Positions 24,141-33,221 of a stretch of 64,000 nt of DNA are shown here, in pieces. The stretch spans positions 38,169 through 102,168 of the forward strand of contig NZ_JAINWJ010000030.1 of NCBI RefSeq assembly GCF_021021415.1, in the 5' to 3' direction. The position numbers and the translations under genes are program-made. The number at the start of each line of letters is the position of its first letter. The first letter of the stretch is position 1. This DNA comes from Martelella mediterranea. Lineage in GTDB: Bacteria; Pseudomonadota; Alphaproteobacteria; Rhizobiales; Rhizobiaceae. Below the pieces are notes generated by a model, which was given only the letters and a program-made list of their open reading frames with translations, was not told the origin of the DNA and did not search any database.

Positions 24141-27100
24141 TCAATGCGCAGTTGCAGGGCGAGCCACAGTGGAATGCTGGCGCTCCTGTGCTCGAACCTT
24201 TGCGCCGCCGACTGGGCCACCATCTCTCTGGCGCTGTTCCCGATTGAGGAGCCGCAAACCGTTGAGAACGACCAGCAGGGAGGCCCCAACATCGGCGGCG
24301 ATCGCGCCCCAAAGGGATGCGAGACCGATCACCGTCAGCACTGTGAACAACAGCTTCACGGCGATCGAGAAGGCGATATTCTGCCGAATGACGGCGAGCG
24401 TGGCTCGTGAATGGCGCACGAGCCAGGGAAGTCTGGAGAGGTCGTCCGACATCAGGGCGACGTCTGCCGTTTCGATGGCTGCGTCGCTCCCCATTGCGCC
24501 CATGGCAATGCCGAGATTGGCGCGGCCCATGGCAGGGGCGTCATTGACCCCGTCACCCACCATGGCGACGACGCCATAGCGCCGAACCAGGTCCTCGACG
24601 GCCGTGACCTTGTCGCCGGGCAGAAGTTCCGCGCGAACTTCATCAATGCCGGTCTGCTTGGCAATCGCCTCGGCGGTGGCCCGATTGTCGCCTGTCAGCA
24701 TCACCACTTTTTCCACGCCCGCCCGATGCAGCGCGGTGACGATATCCTTGGCTTCAGCCCTCACAGCATCGGCAACAGCGATCAGTCCCCAGACTTCCTG
24801 GCCGTCGCCAACGGCGACAATGGTCCGGCCAGCGCCGGAAAGTGTGTCGGCGCGTTCCAGGATGGCCGGTGAGCCGACCGCGCGTTCATCGAGGTAGCGG
24901 CGTGACCCAAGCCAGACTTCGCGACCGGAGACGCGGCCGGTCATGCCGCGACCCGTGATGGCCTGGACGGCCTCGGCCGGTTGTGCGGCAATGCCGTTTT
25001 CTGTTGCCCTCGCCAAAATAGCGCGGGCGATGGGGTGCTCGCTGCGCGCCTCGAGGGCTGCTGCTAACCGAAGAAGGTCATCCTCGTTTCGGCTGCCGAG
25101 CGCCAAGATCTCCACGACCTGAGGACGTCCTTCGGTGAGCGTCCCCGTCTTGTCCATGGCGATTGCTTTCAAGCGCGCCGGCGTCTCGAGATGGACGCCG
25201 CCTTTCACCAACACGCCCTGCTTCGCAGCTCCCGCAAGGGCAGCCACAATGGTCACGGGCGTCGAGATGACAAGGGCGCAGGGGCAGGCGATCACGAGCA
25301 ATACGAGGGCGCGATAGAACCAAACCTCCCAGCCACCACCGAGCAACAGCGGCGGCACCAAAAAAACGGCTATCGCGAGCGCCATAACGACGGGCGTATA
25401 GACGCGTGCAAATTTCTCGACCCACTGCTCGCTGGGAGCCCGCCGGCCCTGCGCGGAGCCGACCATGCGGATGATCTGCGCGAGCGTGGTATCGCTTGAC
25501 GCCTTGGTGGTCACGACGTCCAGCGCGCCTTCGCCGTTGATGGTGCCTGCAAAAACGTCGTCTCCTTCCGATTTGAAGACCGGGACGCTTTCGCCGGTGA
25601 TCGGTGCCTGGTTGACCTCACTCTCTCCGGCGGCCACACGGCCGTCGAGCGGTACTTTATCGCCAGGTCGAATAATGATGTGCGAACCGACACGGACTTC
25701 GGCTGCCGGCACGTCTCTCTCCGTGCCGTCTTCAAGCATGATGCGCGCGGTCGGCGGCGCGAGCTCCATCAGGGCCGCCACGGCCCGCCGCGCTCGGCCG
25801 AGGCTCCAGGCCTCGAGAGCAAGGGCGAGCGCGAAGAAGAACGAAACCGTTGCGGCTTCGAACCAAGCGCCAATTCCGATCGCACCCACGACGGCGATCA
25901 CCATCAGGAGGTTCATGTCGGGACGCAGGCGCCTGGCCGCGAGCCAAGCCTTCGGGGCCACGTAACGCACAGCACAAAGCGCGGCGAGCGTATAGAGAAT
26001 GACGCTTAGCAGCGGCGTTGCACCTGCACCATGTTCGCCTGCCTCGAAGGCCGCGATGATTCCACCTCCGACCCAGGCGTGAACCGCAAATCCGATCGCG
26101 ACGAACAGGCCGCTCGCAGCAGTCAGCCATGATTGAATGCGTCTGCGCCGCTCTTCTGCCCGTGCCCCTTCGCTGGTGGCGCCCTCGGTCCAGGGCTCCG
26201 CCTGCAGGCCGGCGCGTACAACGGCCTTCTCGATCTTGGCCTCCAAGGCGGCGTCAGGCGCCATGTCGATCGACATGCGGCCGTTAAGAAGGTCGAAAGC
26301 GAGCTTGTCCTCACCAACGAGCGGGCCGACTTCGCGCTTCAGGGCGGCGATCTCGTCGGCACAATCCATGCCATGGATTCGATAGACAACGCCGCCAGGC
26401 AGATTGATCGGCGGCGGGCTGAGGGCTTCCTTCACGTTGGTCGCGCAACCGCACGCGGATCCTGCGGCATCGCAGGTTGCCTGCTCAGCAACGGCCGGCG
26501 CTGTCCACAGCTCAGCCCGCATCCCGGTTCGCGCGACCGCCTGTTCGATCTCTTGGAGGGTTGTCCCGCTCTGAGGTGCAATGGTCATCGCACCCTGCGA
26601 AGTGTCGAAGGCGAGCTTATCCTCGCCAACGAGCGGTCCCAGTTCCCTGGTCAGAGCAGCCACCTCATTCTTGCAGTCGAGGCCGCGCACACGCAGGAGC
26701 ATGGTTTCGGCCGAACCATCCTGGATGAGAGAGCCTGACATCCCGGTTCTTGAGATGCCGCTCACGAGTTCGTCGATCGAGGCACGGTGCTGAGGCGCGA
26801 CCGTCATCAACCCCTTTGCTGTGTCGAAGGCGAGCCAGTCCTCACCGCCAACCAGAGGGCCGATTTCGCGCTTGAGCATCGCGACCTCGTTTTTGCAATC
26901 GAGGCCCTCGACCTTGAACAGCCACGCCGACGCGGAGGACTTATCCAGCTCAGCCAGCAATTGTGCCCTCATTCCAGTGGTAGCGACCGCCTGCTCAATG
27001 GTATCGAGTGCCGGAGCGGTCAGGCCCGCGACCTCCATGACACCGCCCTTGGTGTCGAACGACAACTTGTCCTCGCCACCGACGACGGGACCGACCGCGG

Positions 27101-27194
27101 CACGAAGCATCCGAACTTCGTTCTGACAATCCAAGCCCTCAACCTTGAAGCGTAACGTGCCTAAGGTGCTTCTAGCCTCGGCTTCAATAGTCAT
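24141..27194 (-). CDS. pbrA: Zn/Cd/Pb-exporting P1B-type ATPase with four degenerate metal-binding domains
   Basis: The 1017-residue pump has four N-terminal HMA-like repeats whose loops read GLDC23QNE, GLDC100KNE, GLDC174KNE and GMDC278ADE, with a Cys-x-x-Glu pattern in place of CxxC. A small cysteine cluster (C241, C248, C250) lies before the fourth. The core carries the GES loop, CPCAL, DKTGTLTEGR and GDGVNDAPAM. The last helices contain K and DVG as in P1B-2 Zn/Cd/Pb pumps. GGAG precedes the ATG. A PbrR-type promoter (27249-27279) and downstream lspA and uppP make lead the best guess. Cadmium and zinc remain possible. Confidence 0.9.
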   Translation of the reverse strand: MTIEAEARSTLGTLRFKVEGLDCQNEVRMLRAAVGPVVGGEDKLSFDTKGGVMEVAGLTAPALDTIEQAVATTGMRAQLLAELDKSSASAWLFKVEGLDCKNEVAMLKREIGPLVGGEDWLAFDTAKGLMTVAPQHRASIDELVSGISRTGMSGSLIQDGSAETMLLRVRGLDCKNEVAALTRELGPLVGEDKLAFDTSQGAMTIAPQSGTTLQEIEQAVARTGMRAELWTAPAVAEQATCDAAGSACGCATNVKEALSPPPINLPGGVVYRIHGMDCADEIAALKREVGPLVGEDKLAFDLLNGRMSIDMAPDAALEAKIEKAVVRAGLQAEPWTEGATSEGARAEERRRRIQSWLTAASGLFVAIGFAVHAWVGGGIIAAFEAGEHGAGATPLLSVILYTLAALCAVRYVAPKAWLAARRLRPDMNLLMVIAVVGAIGIGAWFEAATVSFFFALALALEAWSLGRARRAVAALMELAPPTARIMLEDGTERDVPAAEVRVGSHIIIRPGDKVPLDGRVAAGESEVNQAPITGESVPVFKSEGDDVFAGTINGEGALDVVTTKASSDTTLAQIIRMVGSAQGRRAPSEQWVEKFARVYTPVVMALAIAVFLVPPLLLGGGWEVWFYRALVLLVIACPCALVISTPVTIVAALAGAAKQGVLVKGGVHLETPARLKAIAMDKTGTLTEGRPQVVEILALGSRNEDDLLRLAAALEARSEHPIARAILARATENGIAAQPAEAVQAITGRGMTGRVSGREVWLGSRRYLDERAVGSPAILERADTLSGAGRTIVAVGDGQEVWGLIAVADAVRAEAKDIVTALHRAGVEKVVMLTGDNRATAEAIAKQTGIDEVRAELLPGDKVTAVEDLVRRYGVVAMVGDGVNDAPAMGRANLGIAMGAMGSDAAIETADVALMSDDLSRLPWLVRHSRATLAVIRQNIAFSIAVKLLFTVLTVIGLASLWGAIAADVGASLLVVLNGLRLLNREQRQRDGGPVGGAKVRAQERQHSTVARPATAH

Positions 27195-27248
27195 TGCGGT
27201 CTCCTAAATTTGCTTATTCTCTCGAGCCCGGCTCGAATCCTTTCACGC

Positions 27249-27279
27249 ACCATACATTCTGTAGTGGCTACAGGAGCAA
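27249..27279 (-). promoter_or_regulatory. PbrR/CadR-type promoter of the lead-type operon
   Basis: On the minus strand TTGCTC (27279-27274) and TATGGT (27254-27249) are 19 bases apart and enclose the perfect dyad ctgtag-tgg-ctacag (27259-27273). This is the layout of MerR-family divalent-metal promoters and the dyad arms equal those of the MAPEG promoter. Confidence 0.85.
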
Positions 27280-27323
27280 GAGGCCTTTCAATCGTTTTTT
27301 GCCGTCCAAGCGAGCGACAGACG

Positions 27324-27872
27324 TCAGCGTCCGGCGGCTATCAGCCCGACCACAATTCCATAGCTCGCGATTATTGAGGCGCCGGTGAGCGCCATGCCAA
27401 AAGCCCGGCCTGAGACTCGTTTGGCGTAGCCGAATGCAAAGGTGATGCGGCCAACCAGAAACAGAGCAACCAGCAGCGGTATGAGCACCAGTTCGGTTTC
27501 TCGCAGAAGCGCTGCTAGGGTCAGATGTGCGCCAAAAGCCAGTACTGTCTGCTCCAATGAATTCTGCAGCACCGCGGCACGCACGGCGATTGCCGGGCTG
27601 GGTTTGCCGAACGCCGAGCCCCGTATATCCGCCGGCGAATAGAACCTGCCTCTGCTCACCGCGCCGACGCAGCCGGCCAGCCAGAGAAACATGAGAATAC
27701 TCGCCTTCAACGTGAACGCGATCCGCTCACCGAAGTCCATCTCTGGGCTGAGGCCGAACAATTCAGGAGGCAGCCAGGCATAGCCAACCACAAGGACGAC
27801 CGCCGCGAAGGCGAGCGCGACGGCTGAGGCTCGGACAATGCCCACCTGGTCAGAACTGAGCCTCTTGAACAC
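27324..27872 (-). CDS. MAPEG-family membrane protein
   Basis: The 182-residue protein has four membrane segments, ending AFGYAKRVSGRAFGMALTGASIIASYGIVVGLIAAGR, with the LEQTVLAFGAHLTLA and LFLVGRITFAFGYA stretches typical of MAPEG (membrane-associated eicosanoid/glutathione metabolism) proteins. GTG 27872 is chosen because AAGGAG lies 8 bases upstream; an in-frame GTG at 27935 has no ribosome site. A PbrR-type promoter (27971-28001) stands about 100 bases upstream on the same strand. Glutathione-linked detoxification during metal stress is plausible but not shown. Confidence 0.75.
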   Translation of the reverse strand: MFKRLSSDQVGIVRASAVALAFAAVVLVVGYAWLPPELFGLSPEMDFGERIAFTLKASILMFLWLAGCVGAVSRGRFYSPADIRGSAFGKPSPAIAVRAAVLQNSLEQTVLAFGAHLTLAALLRETELVLIPLLVALFLVGRITFAFGYAKRVSGRAFGMALTGASIIASYGIVVGLIAAGR

Positions 27873-27970
27873 TGTCCTTGCTCCTTGTCGTCCTCCGCCG
27901 CCTGCCTGTGGTGATGAAAGACCGGGGGCGACCACTCATCGCGCGTGGGTTCACACGCCCCGATCATAGG

Positions 27971-28001
27971 TATATAAATCCTGTAGTAACTACAGAATCA
28001 A
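27971..28001 (-). promoter_or_regulatory. PbrR/CadR-type promoter of the MAPEG gene
   Basis: Minus-strand TTGATT (28001-27996) and TATATA (27976-27971) have a 19-base spacer carrying the perfect dyad ctgtag-taa-ctacag (27981-27995). It points toward the MAPEG gene. No matching -35/-10 pair faces the NAD synthetase gene on the other side. Confidence 0.83.
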
Positions 28002-28108
28002 CCCTTGCGAGGGGTCGAGGCCGTGACTGAACCCGGTCGCCGTAACAGCGGTCACGGCCACTTGGTGCCGAGATCGGGCACCGCAAGAACACGAGATGAG
28101 ACCGGCGG

Positions 28109-30154
28109 ATGAGCTTCTATTCGATTTATCAGCAGGGTTTCGTTCGCGTGGCTGCCTGTACACCGAAATGCGAAGTCGCCGATCCCAGCTACAATGTCGC
28201 TGAGACGCTCGCGCTCGCCCGCGACGGTGCGCGCCAGGGTGTTGCGCTGATGGTGTTCCCGGAATTGGGCCTCTGCGGTTACGCGATTGACGATCTTCTC
28301 GGCCAAGCCGCGTTGCTGCAGCGGGTGGAACAAGCGATCGAGGAAGTCGCGGCCGCGAGCCGCGAGCTTTCGCCGGTTCTGCTCATCGGCGCGCCGCTGG
28401 TGCGGGAAGGACGACTCTACAATTGCGCTGTCGCCGTCCATCGTGGGCGCATTTTGGGTGTTGTTCCCAAAGGACATCTGCCGAATTATCGGGAATTCTA
28501 CGAAAAGCGTTGGTTCGCTTCGGGCCGAAACTTGAAAGGCGCTACCATCGAGATCGCTGGTCAGTCCGTCCCCTTCGGAATGGATATGATTTTAGCGGCC
28601 GAGGATTTGCCAGGCTTCGTCTTCCACGTCGAGCTGTGCGAGGACGTATGGGGACCGGCTCCGCCCAGCGACTTTGCCGCGCTCGCTGGCGCTCTCATCC
28701 TTACCAACCTCTCGGCCAGCAACATCACTGTCGGCAAGGCCGAAACCCGCCGGCTGCTCTGCGCAACCCAATCGGCGCGGTGCTGGGCTGCATACATCTA
28801 TTCCGCGGCCGGTCCGGGCGAGTCGACGACGGACCTCGCTTGGGACGGTCAAGCCTGCATTTATGAACTCGGGCAGCTGCTGGCAGAGACCGAACGGTTC
28901 CCGCAGGACTCGCAAATGGCCATCGCCGATGTCGACGTTGATAGGCTCAGACTGGAGCGCCTGCGCACCGGCACCTTCAACGAGGCGGCCATCGCACAAG
29001 CTATGCCTGAAGACAGGTTCCGGCGTATCGGCTTCCGGTTCGAGCCGTCGATGACGGACCTCGGGCTGCGCAGGGCCGTCGCGCGCTTCCCCTATGCTCC
29101 AGCCGATCCGGCACGCCTCGACCAGGACTGTTATGAGGCCTACAGCATCCAGGTCCAGGGGTTGATGAAGCGCCTTCAGGCGACGGGCATCCGCCGCGTC
29201 TGCATCGGGGTCTCCGGTGGTCTGGACTCCACTCACGCGCTGATCGTGGCGGCGAAAGCGTTCGACCGGCTAGGCTGGCCCCGGTCCGACATTCTCGGCT
29301 TCACGATGCCGGGCTTCGCGACGGGGGAGGCCACCAAGGCAAATGCCTGGACGCTGATGCGTAGTCTCGGCGTCACCGCCGAGGAGATCGACATCAAGCC
29401 GTTGGCGCAGCAGATGCTGGCGTCACTTCAGCATCCGTTCGCGCAAGGCGAGCCGGTTTACGACGTGACGTTCGAGAACGTGCAGGCGGGCCTGCGCACG
29501 GACATCTTGTTCCGTGCAGCCAACCAGCGAGGCGCCATGGTGCTTGGCACTGGCGATCTGTCCGAAATCGCGCTCGGCTGGTCGACCTACGGTGTCGGCG
29601 ACCATATGAGCCACTACAACGTCAACGCGTCGGTGCCGAAAACACTCATCCAGCATTTGATCCGCTGGGTGGCACAGTCAGCCGCCTTCGATGAGGCAAC
29701 GAACGGCACGTTGCTCTCCATTCTTGACACTGTGATTTCGCCAGAACTCGTGCCGGCCGGCGAAGGCGGCGCCTTACAAAGTACGGAGGAGAAGATTGGG
29801 CCTTATGAACTGCAGGATTTTACCCTGTTTTATTTGACGCGCTATGGCCTGAAGCCGTCGAAGATCGCTTTCCTGGCCTTCCATGCCTGGCGTGACGCCA
29901 CCGCCGGAGCTTGGCCTCCACAGTATCCGGAAGAGCGCCGTCGCGCATATGATCTGCCCACAATCAGATCGTGGATGGAGGTGTTCCTCTATCGCTTCTT
30001 CACGATCAGCCAGTTCAAGCGCTCGGCGTCGCCGAACGGCCCCAAAGTCACTGCTGGCGGCTCGCTGTCGCCGCGCGGCGATTGGCGCGCTCCGTCGGAT
30101 GGCAACGCCCGCCTCTGGTTGGAGGAGTTGCGCGCTCACACGCCGTCGGAATGA
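28109..30154 (+). CDS. nadE: Glutamine-dependent NAD+ synthetase
   Basis: The 681-residue enzyme amidates nicotinate adenine dinucleotide to NAD+. The N-terminal nitrilase-fold glutaminase has the E52-K121-C177 triad ([31 protein letters not shown]). The C-terminal synthetase has the ATP pyrophosphatase loop SGGLDS (369-374) and [13 protein letters not shown]. This is full length for the class. It is intact, so probably an accessory copy carried with the metal cargo, between a MAPEG gene and a MerR gene. The link to metal stress is inference. Confidence 0.93.
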   Translation: MSFYSIYQQGFVRVAACTPKCEVADPSYNVAETLALARDGARQGVALMVFPELGLCGYAIDDLLGQAALLQRVEQAIEEVAAASRELSPVLLIGAPLVREGRLYNCAVAVHRGRILGVVPKGHLPNYREFYEKRWFASGRNLKGATIEIAGQSVPFGMDMILAAEDLPGFVFHVELCEDVWGPAPPSDFAALAGALILTNLSASNITVGKAETRRLLCATQSARCWAAYIYSAAGPGESTTDLAWDGQACIYELGQLLAETERFPQDSQMAIADVDVDRLRLERLRTGTFNEAAIAQAMPEDRFRRIGFRFEPSMTDLGLRRAVARFPYAPADPARLDQDCYEAYSIQVQGLMKRLQATGIRRVCIGVSGGLDSTHALIVAAKAFDRLGWPRSDILGFTMPGFATGEATKANAWTLMRSLGVTAEEIDIKPLAQQMLASLQHPFAQGEPVYDVTFENVQAGLRTDILFRAANQRGAMVLGTGDLSEIALGWSTYGVGDHMSHYNVNASVPKTLIQHLIRWVAQSAAFDEATNGTLLSILDTVISPELVPAGEGGALQSTEEKIGPYELQDFTLFYLTRYGLKPSKIAFLAFHAWRDATAGAWPPQYPEERRRAYDLPTIRSWMEVFLYRFFTISQFKRSASPNGPKVTAGGSLSPRGDWRAPSDGNARLWLEELRAHTPSE

Positions 30155-30268
30155 ACGTGCCCTGAGGGTTGGCGCTCAGCGGCCAACGGCAATCGGCGCA
30201 CGGATGCCGATGACGCTTCCGCCCAGTTGTTATCCCTACTCGAACCACCGTTACGGAATGAATTCGCC

Positions 30269-30682
30269 ATGATCACCATCGGAGCCTTGTCACAACGGAC
30301 AGGCGTCAATATCGAGACAATCCGCTACTACGAGCGGATCAATCTCATCCCGCCGCCGCCCCGCACAGAGAGCAGGCGGCGCCTCTATGAAGCAGAGGAT
30401 GTTCGGCGACTGACGTTCATACGCCATTCCAGGGATCTCGGCTTCGACATCCCGGCTATTAAGACGATGCTCGCTCTGCAGGAAAGGCCAGAGTCCTCTT
30501 GTGAGCAGGTGAGCCGAATTGCCACCGATCAGCTCGAAGCCGTCGAGGTGCGGATCCGACGCCTTCTCGGACTTAAGAGCGAGCTCACTCGGATGATCAA
30601 ATCGTGCGACAATGGGAAAGTCGCATCGTGCCGGATCATAGAAGTTTTAGCTGACTCACCCAACTCGCATGATGCCCCCTGA
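30269..30682 (+). CDS. MerR-family divalent-metal sensor (PbrR/ZntR-like)
   Basis: The 137-residue regulator begins ITIGALSQRTGVNIETIRYYERINLIPPPPRT, a winged-helix of the MerR class. Cysteines C78, C113 and C121 form the sensor set. C78 marks divalent-metal sensors, whereas CueR has Ser there. ATG 30269 matches family starts; the frame is open upstream to 30227. It follows nadE and could be the activator of the two ctgtag-type promoters of the ATPase and MAPEG genes. Confidence 0.87.
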   Translation: MITIGALSQRTGVNIETIRYYERINLIPPPPRTESRRRLYEAEDVRRLTFIRHSRDLGFDIPAIKTMLALQERPESSCEQVSRIATDQLEAVEVRIRRLLGLKSELTRMIKSCDNGKVASCRIIEVLADSPNSHDAP

Positions 30683-30845
30683 ATCGCTGAGGAATTCAGG
30701 AACATCCACGACTTTGTTGGCTAGGGAGTGCCCGAATACCCCATCTATAATAGTCGCCTCTTCCAATTTTGAAAGCAGAAAAACTGTTTTGAGACGGGCA
30801 ATCGGTGGTTGGCGGCGCAACTGATTCGGTTGGCGATAGAAGAGG

Positions 30846-30868
30846 CCCCGCCCGGACCTGCCGGGCGG
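30846..30868 (-). terminator. Hairpin downstream of the DUF736 gene
   Basis: A perfect 9-bp stem, cccgcccgg (30846-30854) and ccgggcggg (30860-30868), with a 5-base loop lies 14 bases past the minus-strand DUF736 stop. No clear T tract follows, so it may act as a terminator or mRNA stabiliser. Confidence 0.5.
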
Positions 30869-30882
30869 GAATCTGTCCGGCT

Positions 30883-31203
30883 TCACTCGCCGTTGCGGCG
30901 GGTGGGGCGGGACCAGATGAGGCTGTATCCGCCGTCCTCGTCGTCGAAGAGGTTGGCGTAGATCGGAGCGGTGAAGCTCGGATCGTCGAGCTTGAGGCCG
31001 AGATAGTCGCGACCCTCGTTCGACTGCTTGGACCAGGCGGCTCCGATCTCGGCGCGGCCGACCAGGACGCGGTGGCTGGGAGCGTTCTCGCTGGTCTGGT
31101 TGGTTTCGGGGACGATGCGGACGTTCTTGGCCTGCACGTTGAGGGTGACGATTTCGCCGGTGTATTCGTTGCCGGACTTCTTGAAGGTGCCGATGGTTGC
31201 CAT
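30883..31203 (-). CDS. Second DUF736 protein
   Basis: The 106-residue protein shows the family layout: IGTFKKSGNEYTGEIVTL, NQTSENAPSHRVLVG, EIGAAWSKQSNEGRDYLGLKLDDPSF and W-RPTR. It is clearly diverged from the copy at 13995, so the window carries parts of two transfer/plasmid backbones or an old duplication. A distinctive leader with a hairpin lies about 100 bases upstream (31303-31366). Function unknown. Confidence 0.9.
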   Translation of the reverse strand: MATIGTFKKSGNEYTGEIVTLNVQAKNVRIVPETNQTSENAPSHRVLVGRAEIGAAWSKQSNEGRDYLGLKLDDPSFTAPIYANLFDDEDGGYSLIWSRPTRRNGE

Positions 31204-31302
31204 GGTAGTTCTCCTTGATCACTGGTTTCGAGCCCGCACCACGCGGCCTCGATGGCGATCGGAGAGGCCGGAGGCGATCGACGGCGCATCGCTTGCGACC
31301 GC

Positions 31303-31366
31303 AGCGTCAGCGGAGGATGGCGATCCGGCGGGTTTCTTGATGCGCGAGGAATGGCCGCGTAGCGGC
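31303..31366. other. Leader element copy A: conserved 17-mer plus hairpin
   Basis: The 17-mer agcgtcagcggaggatg (31303-31319) is followed after 34 bases by a hairpin gccgc-gta-gcggc (31354-31366). The same 17-mer occurs at 55812-55828, followed after 33 bases by a hairpin of different sequence but similar shape. Bases between them also match in part (ccggcg, ttt, ttg, cgcga). Both copies lie about 100 bases upstream of a minus-strand backbone gene. It could be a promoter, an untranslated-leader RNA or a recombination site. Confidence 0.55.
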
Positions 31367-31784
31367 AAGGGGAAGAAACTTGACGGGCGCCATTGCGCCA
31401 TAGGCGATCGAGGCGCAGCCGGTCTTCGGCCAGATCAGCCCATTGAAGAGGCCGTTTGGAGCGGTCGGCTCACAGGGATCGTTCAAGGAGAGAATGGCAA
31501 CGCCGAACACCTTGGTTCTTGTCCGGCCAAGAGCAACGGAAATCGTCTTTGGCCCTGCAGGCCAGTCCGCTTCATACCCGGCGATGCCACCTGATGCGGA
31601 AGCAAGCCGCTCTGCGTCCGGCACCGGTCGTACGTTTCGGGGCAAATCACGCCATGTCATCGGGGGGCGAACTCTCGACCGAAATCGTCGGTCCGCCCTG
31701 TACCACGCGTCCACATTTCTCAGCCGTCGATACGGACGCGGCAACAGACCTCAACCCCTGTCCCGGCTTCGCCTGCAAGTGCGT
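31367..31784. other. Stretch with no supported gene
   Basis: Between the leader element and the small membrane-protein gene I find no convincing coding region. A 145-codon minus-strand frame (31307-31744) is open and overlaps the leader, but it has no recognisable domain or ribosome site. A purine-poor region near 31670-31750 shows nothing structured. Confidence 0.4.
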
Positions 31785-32222
31785 TCAGATGCTGGCGGGG
31801 GTCTGCTCGGCAGGTCCGGGCGGGGCCACGGAGGTCACGCGCACGAAGGCCGTGATCCCGACCGCCACCGCGCCGATCACGGAGAAGACGGTCTGCCAGG
31901 TCTCCGACGGCATGAGATGTTTGACGATGCCGTGGGTGGCGTAAAAGCCGGCAATGGCAGCCGGCGCCACGAAGGCGAGTGCGACGGCGAGTTTCACCCA
32001 CATGGGCCGGGCGAACAGGATGAGGAACTGCGCAAGGCCGAACACAAGGCCCGCGCCGACAAGACCGACAAGGACGCTACCCGGCAGGCCGGCGCCGGTC
32101 TCATAGGCCCACATGCCTGCCGCCACGCCTCCGAGCGCGGGCAATGCGTAGATGGCGAGCGTGAACAGCAACCAGCAGAGGACTGCAATTGCGGTTATGG
32201 ATCCGAGAATAGCAACAATCAT
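31785..32222 (-). CDS. Small integral membrane protein, function unknown
   Basis: The 145-residue protein has four hydrophobic segments (MIVAILGSITAIAVLCWLLFTLAIYALPALGGVAAGMWA, then glycine-rich GLPGSVLVGLVGAGLVFGLAQFLILFA, and two more). It resembles uncharacterised membrane proteins carried beside DUF736 on alphaproteobacterial plasmids. ATG 32222 starts directly at the first segment; an upstream in-frame extension is glycine-rich and unlikely. No function can be given. Confidence 0.7.
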   Translation of the reverse strand: MIVAILGSITAIAVLCWLLFTLAIYALPALGGVAAGMWAYETGAGLPGSVLVGLVGAGLVFGLAQFLILFARPMWVKLAVALAFVAPAAIAGFYATHGIVKHLMPSETWQTVFSVIGAVAVGITAFVRVTSVAPPGPAEQTPASI

Positions 32223-32349
32223 GGCGGCGTCTCCGTAAGATGAGGTTCGAACGGTCGCGCCTCCACCACCACCCCGGCGCAAGTTAGTGTATCATACTCA
32301 GGATTGAGCTGCGACGTGGAAGGACTATTCCGTTCGCAACTCTCACTAG

Positions 32350-33221
32350 GCCGTGTGGACGAATTGACTCAGGTATAGATTTTTGGGTTACGGGGAGGAA
32401 TCCAGTCTGATTCATAGGTTGCCGACTGATTTGGAGATCGGCGATGTCCACGAAGATGACGGATATGGATTGGGCGAACGCGCTGGAGGTGTTCCAGGCC
32501 TGCCTGCCACGGCGGGGCCGCAAGGCGGCGGACGACCGGTTGTTTCTGGAAGCGATGCACTTCTTCACGGTGGAGAATGTGCGCTGGCGCGCGCTGCCGG
32601 AACGCTTCGGCCGCTGGAACTCGGTGTGGAAGCGCTTTGACCGGCTGAGCAAGGCCGGCGTGTTCGAAGCCTTTTTCGACACGTTGGCCGAGATGAGCGC
32701 ATCGGCCCATTTGATCCAGATGTTCGATTCCACCATCGTGCGCGCGCATGTCTCGGCGGCCGGCGCAAAGGGGGGCAGCAAGGCCAGGCGCTCGGCCGCT
32801 CGCGCGGCGGGTTCACGACCAAAATCCATGCCAAGGCGGACAATTCGGGCGACATCATCGCGTTCGATCTGACCGGCGGCCAGGTTGCGGACACAACCCG
32901 CTTCGAGACCCTGCGCGACATAGGGCCCGACATCAACCCACGCGCCGCGCTGGGCGACAAGGGCTATTCCAGCAAGGCCAATCGCGCCGCCGCGCGAACG
33001 CGCGGCATCGCCCCGGTCATCCCCCACAAGGCCAACGAGGAGAACACGCCGGCCTTCTTCGCAAGGACACTCTACAAGGCGCGCGCCCGTATCGAGCAAG
33101 GCTTCGGGCGGCTCAAGCGCTTCAAACGCGTCGCCCTGCGCTGCGAAAAGACCGCACGCAATTTCCGATCCATCGTCAGCTTCGCTGCCGGCCTATGCTT
33201 GATCAAATTCGTCCACACAAC
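32350..33221 (+). mobile_element. IS5-family (IS427-type) insertion sequence
   Basis: An 872-bp element is bounded by inverted ends gccgtgtggacgaatt (from 32350) and gttgtgtggacgaatt (complement, to 33221), which differ at two of 16 bases. CTAG flanks both sides (32346-32349 and 33222-33225), consistent with the IS427 target. It holds one two-frame transposase gene. Confidence 0.85.

Noticed and set aside
26333..27194. Regular repeats in the ATPase front as a CRISPR array
   Set aside because: They are in-frame protein repeats of about 75 codons with diverged bases, with no short repeat-spacer pattern.
30269..30682. The second MerR as the copper regulator CueR
   Set aside because: It has cysteine (C78) at the position where CueR has serine, and the nearest promoters carry PbrR-type rather than CueR-type dyads.
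31307..31744. A 145-codon minus-strand frame between DUF736 and the membrane protein
   Set aside because: No domain, no ribosome site, and it overlaps the duplicated leader element, so coding is not supported.
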